A DNA stretch of 64,000 nucleotides, taken from assembly GCF_011682045.1 (NCBI RefSeq), contig NZ_VVIW01000024.1:33931-97930 (forward strand), read 5' to 3'. The stretch's first letter is position 1, and each line of letters begins with the position of its first letter. Under the pieces are notes generated by a model. The model worked only from the letters and a program-made list of their open reading frames with translations, was not told the DNA's origin and did no database searches. This DNA is from Massilia aquatica (lineage in GTDB: Bacteria > Pseudomonadota > Gammaproteobacteria > Burkholderiales > Burkholderiaceae_D). The position numbers and the translations under genes are program-made. Shown here one piece after another: positions 57,931 to 64,000 of this stretch.

Positions 57931-60900
57931 ATGACTTCATCCCCGGTTTCCGCCTCCCTTCCCGCATTTTTATCGGAGGCAAGCGGCATGGGCGCCGCGA
58001 TCGCCGGGGTCGACTGGAGCGCCACCTCGCTGGGAGCGGTCGCGGCATGGCCGCCAGCGTTGCAATCGACGGTCGCGCTGGTGCTGCGCTCGCCCGTTGC
58101 CATGACGCTGCTGTGGGGCGCCGACGGGGTAATGCTCTACAACGCAGCATACGCGGTGTTTGCGGGAGACAATCACCCAGGCATCCTGGGCAAGCCGGTG
58201 TGCGACAGTTTCCCCGATGTGGCCGAGTTCAACCGCAATGTACTGGATGTGGTGCTCGGCGGCGGCACCCTCACCTATCGCGACCAGGAACTGAGCTGGA
58301 CCCGCAACGGCCAGCTGCAACAGTTCTGGCTCAACCTCGACTATTCACCGGTGCAGGGCGACAACGGCCAGGTCGGCGGCGTGATCGCGATCGTCATCGA
58401 CAGCACCGCCAAAGTGATGGCCGAACGGCATGCGCGCGGTGAAATCGGCCGCCTGCACAGCATGTTCGAACAGGCGCCCGGCTTCATGGCGCTGCTGGGC
58501 GGCCCGCAGCACGAATTCATCCTGGCCAACAAAGCCTATCTCGACCTGGTCGGCAACCGCGACCTGATCGGGCGCACCGTGCGCGAGGTGCTGCCGGAAG
58601 CGGCCGAACAGGGTTTTATCGAGCACCTCGACCGCATGTTCGTCAGCGGCGAGGTGTTTCGCGGCAACGAGGTCGCTTTTTCGATCTCGGCCACCGCCAC
58701 CGCGCCGGCGCGCCAGGCCTTTCTCGATTTCGTGTACCAGCCCGTGCGCGACGACAAGGGCGCGATCTGGGGCGTGTTCGTGCAGGGCGCGGACGTGAGC
58801 GAAAGGGTCAACGCCGAAAGGAATACCCGCGCCAACGAGCGCAAGTTCCGGGTCTGGGCGCAGGCCATGCCCAACCATGTGTGGTCGGCGCGCGCCGACG
58901 GCTATCTCGACTGGTTCAACGAGCGCGTGTACGCCTACAGCGGCGCGGCGCCCGGCACGCTCGACGGCGACGGCTGGGCCAGCCTGATTGACGGGCAAGA
59001 CCTGGAAGCCGCCGCCGCCCTGTGGGCCAGCGCCATCGCCGCGCGCACCGTGTACGAGACGCAATTTCGCATCCGCCGCGCCGATGGCGCCTTTCGCTGG
59101 CACCTGTCGCGCGCCTTGCCGATTTTTAGCGACAGTGGCGAGTTGATCAGCTGGATCGGCACCAACACCGATATCGACGACCACAAAAGCAGCGCGCTGG
59201 CCCTAGAACGGCTCAACAGCACGCTGGCCGAGCAGGTCGGCGCCCGCACCGCCGAGCGCGACCGCATGTGGCGCCTGTCGACCGACATCATGCTGGTGGC
59301 CGATTTCACGGCCGGCATCGTGGCCGTCAACCCCGCCTTCAACAGCGTGCTGGGCTGGGATGCGGACAGCGTGGTTGGACAATCGTTCATGGACCTGGTT
59401 CACCCGGACGACCGCGCCGCCACCCTGGAACAGGTCGGTTCGCTGGGTGCGGGCGCGACCACCTTCCGCTTCGAAAACCGCTACCGCCGGCGCGACGGCG
59501 GCTACAGCACGCTCTCGTGGAGCGCCGCCCCCGACAATGCGTTCATCCACGCGGTCGGGCGCGACATCACGGCCGAGCGCCAGGCCGCCGAGGCCATGCG
59601 CCAGACCGAACTGGCGTTGCAGCAGGCCCAGAAAATGGAATCCATCGGCAAGCTGACCGGCGGCGTGGCGCACGATTTCAACAATCTGCTGCAGGTTATC
59701 TCGGGCAACTTGCAATTACTGGCGAAAGACGTGCAAGGCAACCCGCGCGCGGCCCGGCGCGTGGACAACGCCATGGCCGGGGTCGACCGCGGCGCCAAGC
59801 TGGCCAGCTACCTGCTCGCCTTCGGCCGGCGCCAGGCGCTCGAACCGAAGGTGGTCAAGATCGGGCGCTTCGTGCTTGGCATGGAAGACATGCTGCGCCG
59901 CAGCCTGGGCGAAGCGATCGATATCGACACCGTGATCTCGGACGGCTTGTGGAACACCCTGGTCGATACGGCCCAGGTCGAAAACGCGCTGCTGAACCTG
60001 GCCATCAACGCGCGCGACGCCATGGACGGCAGCGGCCGTCTGACCATCGAAGCCGGCAACGCGGTGCTCGACGAGAGGTACGCCAGCGGCCACCCGGAAG
60101 TCGAGGCCGGGCAATACGTGATGCTGGCCGTGAGCGACACCGGCAAGGGCATGACGCCGGACGTGCTGGCGCATGCGTTCGAGCCCTTCTTTTCGACCAA
60201 GCCGGAGGGCAAGGGAACCGGGCTCGGTTTGTCGATGGTGTATGGTTTTGTGAAGCAATCGGGCGGGCACGTCAAGATCTACAGCGAAGAAGGACACGGC
60301 ACCACGGTGCGCATCTACCTGCCGCGCTCGTTCGAGATGGAGGAGGCGCAGGCCGTGCCGGTCGATTCCGTGTATGTCGGCGGCACCGAAACCATCCTGG
60401 TGGCGGAAGACGACGACCAGGTGCGTGCCACCGTGGTCGACATGCTGACCGAGCTCGGCTACCGCGTGCTCAAGGCCAGCGACGCCGCCAGCGCGCTGAC
60501 CGTGATCGACAGCGGCGTACAGGTCGACCTGCTGTTTACCGACGTGGTCATGCCGGGGCCGCTGCGCAGCCCGGAGCTGGCGCGCAAGGCACGCGAACGC
60601 TTGCCGCAACTGGCGGTGCTGTTCACGTCCGGCTACACCGAAAACGCCATCGTGCACGGCGGACGGGTTGATGCCGGCGTGGAGCTGCTGGGCAAACCCT
60701 ACACGCGCGAAGCGCTGGCCAGGAAAATCCGCCATGTGCTGGCCAATCAACAGCAGAAACGGGTCACTCCGCCGGACCAGCCGGCCACCTTGGCGCCGGC
60801 GGCGCTGCGCGTGCTGCTGGTCGAAGATGACGCGGCGGTCGGCGACATCACCTTCGAAATGCTCAAGCTGATGGGGCATGCCGTGGAATACGCCAGCGAT

Positions 60901-61149
60901 GCCCAGGCCGCGCTCGACGCCGTGGCGCGCACCGGCTTCGACGCGATGATTACCGATGTCGGCCTGCCCGGGCTGCTGGGCAATGTGCTGGCCGAGAAAG
61001 TGCGCGCGATCCTGCCGGGACTGGCCGTGGTGTTTGCCACCGGGCAGATCCACCCGGACGTGGCGCCGGGCGACCTGGTGCTCAACAAGCCCTACGACAT
61101 GCATGCGCTGATGGCGGTCATGCGGAAGATCATCGAGCGCAGGGGCTGA
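57931..61149 (+). CDS. Hybrid sensor histidine kinase: PAS repeats, HK, two receivers
   Basis: A 1072-residue protein without clear membrane helices. Four PAS-like regions run to about residue 555, including MLYNAAYAVFAGDNHPGILGKPV, FWLNLDYSPVQ, WFNERVYAYSGAAPG with FRIRRADGAFRWHLSRALP, and VNPAFNSVLGWDADSVVG. The kinase core has the acceptor His in GGVAHDFNNLLQVISGNL, the N-box LAINARDAMDG, and VSDTGKGM and GTGLGLSMVYGF. Two receiver domains follow: AEDDDQVRATVVDML with FTDVVMPGP, and VEDDAAVGDITFEML with ITDVGLPGLLG. A TATAAT at 57880-57885 may be its -10 box. ATG 57931 has no strong ribosome-binding site. Confidence 0.95.
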   Translation: MTSSPVSASLPAFLSEASGMGAAIAGVDWSATSLGAVAAWPPALQSTVALVLRSPVAMTLLWGADGVMLYNAAYAVFAGDNHPGILGKPVCDSFPDVAEFNRNVLDVVLGGGTLTYRDQELSWTRNGQLQQFWLNLDYSPVQGDNGQVGGVIAIVIDSTAKVMAERHARGEIGRLHSMFEQAPGFMALLGGPQHEFILANKAYLDLVGNRDLIGRTVREVLPEAAEQGFIEHLDRMFVSGEVFRGNEVAFSISATATAPARQAFLDFVYQPVRDDKGAIWGVFVQGADVSERVNAERNTRANERKFRVWAQAMPNHVWSARADGYLDWFNERVYAYSGAAPGTLDGDGWASLIDGQDLEAAAALWASAIAARTVYETQFRIRRADGAFRWHLSRALPIFSDSGELISWIGTNTDIDDHKSSALALERLNSTLAEQVGARTAERDRMWRLSTDIMLVADFTAGIVAVNPAFNSVLGWDADSVVGQSFMDLVHPDDRAATLEQVGSLGAGATTFRFENRYRRRDGGYSTLSWSAAPDNAFIHAVGRDITAERQAAEAMRQTELALQQAQKMESIGKLTGGVAHDFNNLLQVISGNLQLLAKDVQGNPRAARRVDNAMAGVDRGAKLASYLLAFGRRQALEPKVVKIGRFVLGMEDMLRRSLGEAIDIDTVISDGLWNTLVDTAQVENALLNLAINARDAMDGSGRLTIEAGNAVLDERYASGHPEVEAGQYVMLAVSDTGKGMTPDVLAHAFEPFFSTKPEGKGTGLGLSMVYGFVKQSGGHVKIYSEEGHGTTVRIYLPRSFEMEEAQAVPVDSVYVGGTETILVAEDDDQVRATVVDMLTELGYRVLKASDAASALTVIDSGVQVDLLFTDVVMPGPLRSPELARKARERLPQLAVLFTSGYTENAIVHGGRVDAGVELLGKPYTREALARKIRHVLANQQQKRVTPPDQPATLAPAALRVLLVEDDAAVGDITFEMLKLMGHAVEYASDAQAALDAVARTGFDAMITDVGLPGLLGNVLAEKVRAILPGLAVVFATGQIHPDVAPGDLVLNKPYDMHALMAVMRKIIERRG

Positions 61150-61153
61150 GACG

Positions 61154-61405
61154 CTACTTTTTGCTCCAGTAGGCGAATTCGCTCTCGTAGCAGTTGGTAT
61201 CGACTTCGGCGATCTTTTCCTGCATCACCGCTTGCGCGTCCTGCACGGCCTGGTTGTAGATCGACGGGCCGATCTCGCGCAGGCAAAAGTCGAGCAGCAG
61301 GCGCGCCTTGAGCACGCCCACCTCTTCATCGAAATTCTTCATGCAATAGCGCTGCAGGGACGACAGCAGCCGCTCCTCGGTTTCCTGGTTCAGTTTAATG
61401 GCCAT
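61154..61405 (-). CDS. DUF2164 family protein
   Basis: An 83-residue cytoplasmic protein, MAIKLNQETEERLLSSLQRYCMKNFDEEVGVLKARLLLDFCLREIGPSIYNQAV in its helical part. The pattern E-x-x-G-x-L-x-A-x-x-L-L-D-F-x-x-x-E-I-G-P-x-x-Y-N-Q-A is that of DUF2164, a small all-helical family of unknown role. ATG 61405 was chosen; a longer in-frame reading upstream overlaps the oxygenase gene and looks unconserved. Its stop is four bases from that of the convergent kinase gene. Confidence 0.88.
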   Translation of the reverse strand: MAIKLNQETEERLLSSLQRYCMKNFDEEVGVLKARLLLDFCLREIGPSIYNQAVQDAQAVMQEKIAEVDTNCYESEFAYWSKK

Positions 61406-61446
61406 CGTTGTTTCTTGTGTCGTGAGGGAGCCGCAGCTTAGCAGAA

Positions 61447-62016
61447 TCAGGCGTCGCCGGGGATCGCGCCGGCCGCTTGGCGGTACATGATATCGGTGCG
61501 CAAGACGTATTTGGTGCCGCTTTCCACCGCCGACCCCTGATGCATTTGCAGGTGCGGGAATACCAGGGCGGAACCGGCTTTGGGCTTGATGCTCTCCCAC
61601 CTGAAATCGGTATGGCCGCCGGTGAAATCGTCGTTCAGGTAAAACAGGATGGTCAGAAAGCTGACTTCCGATTCGCTGCGCTCGTAGCTGCCGTCCATGT
61701 GCGCATTGAAGAACTGCTGGTCCTGATAACGGTAGAACCGGAAGCGTTCGTTAAACCCGCTCAGTTCCCAGTCGCGCTGCAGCGGCGGCAGGAAGGGCGC
61801 GGCGCGCTGGTACAGCTGGCCGGCCAGCGCGGCGTTATCGTAAATAATGCGCTCGTTATTGCGGAAATCGAGCGCCATCATCTCGCCGCTGCCGGTGCTC
61901 AAGCCGGCCGCCGTGTAGCCGATCGCTTCGCTCTCGGCGATGTGGCGCGCGCATTCTTCGGGGGTAAGAAAATCATGTATATAGAAGATACCCATGCCAA
62001 ATTTTTCGATGTGCAT
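61447..62016 (-). CDS. 2OG-Fe(II) oxygenase (prolyl 4-hydroxylase-like)
   Basis: A 189-residue enzyme. FNERFRFYRYQDQQFFNAHMDGSYERSESEVSFLTILFYLNDDFTGGHTDF carries the iron ligands His and Asp (HMD) in the standard strand context. LVFPHLQMHQGSAVESGTKYVLRTDIMY carries the distal His and the 2-oxoglutarate-binding basic residue. Unlike the oxygenase at 2077-2778, it is short and has no accessory domain. Its substrate could be a protein prolyl residue or a small molecule. It is the third 2-oxoglutarate oxygenase in the window. DUF2164 follows after 41 bases on the same strand. Confidence 0.9.
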   Translation of the reverse strand: MHIEKFGMGIFYIHDFLTPEECARHIAESEAIGYTAAGLSTGSGEMMALDFRNNERIIYDNAALAGQLYQRAAPFLPPLQRDWELSGFNERFRFYRYQDQQFFNAHMDGSYERSESEVSFLTILFYLNDDFTGGHTDFRWESIKPKAGSALVFPHLQMHQGSAVESGTKYVLRTDIMYRQAAGAIPGDA

Positions 62017-62076
62017 AATAAGTTGTCCTGTCGATGAAGTGAAATTGCCAACGTTCCCTGTGAATGGGACGCGCCG

Positions 62077-62394
62077 TCATCGCCTGAACCACTGATCCTT
62101 TGCCTGTACGTAGGGTTTGATATCGTCTTGCTGGCCGTTGTGATTCTCGTTGTCGTCGTCCACCTTGCCGGGATCGCCCCGGAAAATAATGGCTGCGGCA
62201 GTGTTGCGCGGATCGTCCGGCAGCACGGTGCAGGGAGTGGCCAACATCCGGACGCTGGCGCAGTCCGGCCGGTTGACCTTCACCAACGGCCGTAGCGCGT
62301 TCAATGCCTGCTCATCGCACGCCTCGCCGGCAAACGCAGGAGCGCCAGAAGCAAACAGTACCAGCGCTGCGATCGGTTTTTTCAGGGTTCTCAT
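62077..62394 (-). CDS. Small secreted protein, unknown function
   Basis: A 105-residue protein with a signal peptide (MRTLKKPIAALVLFASGAPAFAGEAC). The mature part has three cysteines (EACDEQ, PDCASV, TPCTVL) and a polar, Asp/Asn-rich C-terminus (GDPGKVDDDNENHNGQQDD) that looks unstructured or calcium-binding-like. I recognise no family. A consensus TATAAT on the minus strand (62410-62405) lies ten bases before ATG, implying a very short leader; no clear ribosome-binding site is present. Confidence 0.6.
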   Translation of the reverse strand: MRTLKKPIAALVLFASGAPAFAGEACDEQALNALRPLVKVNRPDCASVRMLATPCTVLPDDPRNTAAAIIFRGDPGKVDDDNENHNGQQDDIKPYVQAKDQWFRR

Positions 62395-62444
62395 TGTGTT
62401 GTATATTATAGGATGCGGCGGTTCGTTCGATCATGTCGGCGCCG

Positions 62445-62858
62445 TCAACGCTGATCTCGACCGGCGGGTATTGCAGCGCGATAACATCTGTCAAGGTGTC
62501 CGAGCAATTCCAGGAATTCGTTCTTATCGCAATACATATTCAGCCGATTACTGGACACCGCATTGGCGCGCAAGGCCAGCAGATTCCCGCGCAGCGTTGC
62601 CAGCGCCTCGCAGGTACGCGCCGCATTGACTTTGGACAGGGACGCGGCCACGCCATCGGCCGAAAAATCGAAGGCATCGAATCCGCAGCAGCCAGCCACA
62701 CAATATGTTTCCAGCGCCGCCCACATGGGCGTCAGGTCGGCCAGCAAATCGTCGATCGTCACCGCCTTCCCATACGGCACGGCCGGCTCCACGTGGTCGA
62801 TCCACGTATCAGGCCCGGTCGCGATGGCGTTTTGCGGACGCTTTACCGACTTGTTCAT
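62445..62858 (-). CDS. Small cytoplasmic protein with CCGxxAF motif
   Basis: A 137-residue protein with a good ribosome-binding site (AAGGGG, seven bases before ATG). It contains IDDLLADLTPMWAALETYCVAGCCGFDAFDFSADGVAASL. The closely spaced cysteines (YCVAGCCG) and the FDAFDF segment resemble a family I recall as DUF6331, but I am not sure of the number. A C-terminal half of helices follows (NEFLELLGHLDRCYRAAIPAG). A dyad element lies 28 bases upstream. The function is unknown. Confidence 0.6.
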   Translation of the reverse strand: MNKSVKRPQNAIATGPDTWIDHVEPAVPYGKAVTIDDLLADLTPMWAALETYCVAGCCGFDAFDFSADGVAASLSKVNAARTCEALATLRGNLLALRANAVSSNRLNMYCDKNEFLELLGHLDRCYRAAIPAGRDQR

Positions 62859-62885
62859 TGATGTCCCCTTTTATACTTGCTTTTC

Positions 62886-62906
62886 CACTATACCAAAGTA
62901 TAAGTG
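62886..62906. promoter_or_regulatory. Near-perfect dyad between divergent genes, candidate operator
   Basis: CACTATAC and GTATAAGTG flank CAAA; apart from one bulged base they are inverted copies. An overlapping pair TATACTT (62873-62879) and AAGTATA (62897-62903) extends the symmetry. It lies in the 118-base region between the CCGxxAF gene and the cytochrome gene. Confidence 0.4.
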
Positions 62907-62976
62907 CCTCCCGCGCAAGCCCTTCTATACTCGGGTGCTACCCAAGCCGCCTGTTCCGGGCGAAAAGGACACCACC

Positions 62977-63588
62977 ATGCACACCACAATTTTCCGTCAC
63001 CGGACCAGCGCCGCGCTGGCACTGACGCTCGCCGTACTCGCCCTCCCCGCCCTGGCCGTACCATCGACGGCGCTGCTGCAGCGCTGCGCCGCCTGCCACG
63101 GCGCGAACGGCAACACGGCCGCCGCCGCGCTGTATCCCAACCTGGCGGGCCAGTCGGCGGCGTACATCGAACTGCAACTGACAAACTTCCGCAATGGCGA
63201 ACGGCCGCATGCGCAGATGCGCGCCGTGGCCGAGCAGCTGACCGCGCCGGAAATGCGCGAGCTGGCCGCCTTTTACGCGGCCCAGCAGGCCAAGCCCCAG
63301 CCCCCGACCGATGCAGCCATGGAACGGCAGGGCCGGCACGTTTTCGAGCATGGCAGCGCAAACGGCGCACCAGCCTGCGCCAGTTGCCACGGGCCGAAGG
63401 GCCACGGCCAGGCGCCGTTCCCGCGCATCGCCTCGCAGCCGGCCGGCTACACGCTGGAACAGTTAAAGGTGTACCGCGACGCGCCCAGGTTCAACAATCC
63501 GCTGGCCACTGCGATGAAACAAGTGGCGGTCAAGCTCAGCGACGCCGACATGCGCGCCGTCTCGGCCTACCTGGCAACAGTGCGCTAG
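62977..63588 (+). CDS. Diheme cytochrome c (c4-like)
   Basis: A 203-residue periplasmic electron carrier. The signal peptide ends ALPALA. Two cytochrome c domains each carry one heme: LLQRCAACHGANGNT (about residue 32) and ACASCHGPKGHG (about residue 132). Candidate axial Met ligands are in HAQMRAVAEQL and ATAMKQVAVKLSDADM. The repeated motif LAGQSAAYIELQL / IASQPAGYTLEQLKVY is typical of cytochrome c4 family proteins that donate electrons to terminal oxidases. The ribosome-binding site is AAAAGGA. A strong terminator follows at once, so the gene is monocistronic. Confidence 0.93.
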   Translation: MHTTIFRHRTSAALALTLAVLALPALAVPSTALLQRCAACHGANGNTAAAALYPNLAGQSAAYIELQLTNFRNGERPHAQMRAVAEQLTAPEMRELAAFYAAQQAKPQPPTDAAMERQGRHVFEHGSANGAPACASCHGPKGHGQAPFPRIASQPAGYTLEQLKVYRDAPRFNNPLATAMKQVAVKLSDADMRAVSAYLATVR

Positions 63589-63590
63589 GA

Positions 63591-63613
63591 GTCTGCGCGG
63601 CAGACAGTTTTTT
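63591..63613 (+). terminator. Rho-independent terminator after cytochrome gene
   Basis: GTCTGC / GCAGAC with a GCG loop, two bases, then six T, three bases past the stop codon. Confidence 0.88.
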
Positions 63614-63731
63614 CGCTGAGCATGCCAGGCGCGTCTTCGCCGCCGTCGATAGCGATTCACTTTCGCGCGCGAAAGTCGAATGAAATAGAAGCTTCCGGCC
63701 TCGAATTGGGCGATTTTCGCCCTTTCCAGGT

Positions 63732-64000
63732 CTACGCGTACATCATTTTTGCCATTCGCCGCAAGTTCAGCGCGGTGCAGACGAGTTTCCACTCGGCCTG
63801 CGCCTTGGCCAGTCCTCGCATGCTAAATTGGCGGAAACCCAGTACGCTTTTCACCCAGGCGTTGGGCGGTTCTGAGATCCACTTGCGTTTTCGGTAAGCC
63901 GCCTGCGTTGTCACGGATTTGAACTTCTCTGCCATGGCAGCGCACAGAGGCCGTTTTTTCGGATCGATCACCACTTCCTGCTTGCCAATCCGGCCGAGTG
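63732..64000 (-). mobile_element. Transposase C-terminus (IS1182-like DDE), truncated by window edge
   Basis: A frame open to the right edge (89 residues visible) ends at 63732. It contains RKRKWISEPPNAWVKSVLGFRQFSMRGLAKAQAEWKLVCTALNLRRM, the typical C-terminal end of DDE_Tnp_1_6/IS1182-type transposases: a catalytic Glu context, then GFRxFxxRGLxKxxxEWxLxCxxxNLRR. The start and most of the gene lie beyond 64000. I could not define the terminal inverted repeat in the 118 bases between this stop and the terminator at 63613. Confidence 0.8.

Noticed and set aside
1..64000. CRISPR array, prophage or plasmid replication genes
   Set aside because: No regularly spaced direct repeats, cas, capsid, integrase, rep or par genes were seen on either strand.

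Overview
The window is high-GC, densely coded DNA from a betaproteobacterium, most likely Oxalobacteraceae (Massilia/Telluria/Duganella/Janthinobacterium type). Pointers are a LlpE-BpeEF-OprC-like efflux operon with a divergent LysR gene, a short CPBP protease beside one protein with a Cys-containing C-terminal sorting tail (resembling the JDVT-CTERM/MrtJ pair), a TorF-type putative porin, DUF1302, and several diguanylate cyclases. It looks chromosomal. The only mobile DNA is a transposase C-terminus cut by the right edge. No CRISPR array, prophage or replication origin was seen.

Layout. 1-6.8 kb: leftward genes for a DUF1302 protein (cut by the left edge), DinB, two Fe(II)/2-oxoglutarate oxygenases, a SulP transporter and a GAF-GGDEF diguanylate cyclase, with a REPIN-like hairpin at 5234-5325. 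7-15 kb: a stress and DNA-repair block with an SDR, Ku, small envelope proteins, catalase, a three-domain LigD and an Ala/Lys-rich secreted protein. 15-22.6 kb: two tandem VIT-vWA-TPR-DUF2135 proteins converging on an ECF sigma/anti-sigma pair. 22.6-31.8 kb: an RND efflux operon (small secreted ORF, hydrolase-like protein lacking its nucleophile, adaptor, pump, outer-membrane channel) divergent from a LysR gene and a 2-hydroxyacid dehydrogenase. 31.9-37 kb: lldD and a giant beta-propeller histidine kinase. 37.2-37.5 kb: two identical tRNA-Arg(ACG) genes, each with promoter and terminator.

38.4-49 kb is the most interesting region. A leftward operon encodes an ECF sigma factor, a zinc-finger anti-sigma factor with a propeptide-like domain, an S8 peptidase and a TorF-type protein. 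Divergent from it is a rightward series encoding a CPBP/MrtJ-like protease, a cytochrome c/ASH-repeat protein with a sorting tail, TlpA, DUF4266, DUF3570, ApbE and DsbD. Between them lie two oppositely oriented copies of the same ECF-type promoter (GAACCTTTT, 12 nt, GTATT). I infer one regulon: the sigma factor drives its own operon and an extracytoplasmic redox module, with DsbD and TlpA supplying reductant, ApbE supplying a flavin, and the protease processing the sorted cytochrome protein.

49-64 kb: a YcxB-like protein, a PQQ-propeller lipoprotein, a phospholipase-D-like lipoprotein, a membrane-TlpA protein preceded by a six-codon mini-ORF, a degenerate and an intact GGDEF protein, a response regulator with a hybrid kinase, DUF2164, a third oxygenase, two small unknown proteins, a diheme cytochrome c and the transposase fragment.

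All assignments come from reading motifs by eye, with no database search. Start codons were chosen by ribosome-binding sites, overlaps and signal peptides, and several remain open.
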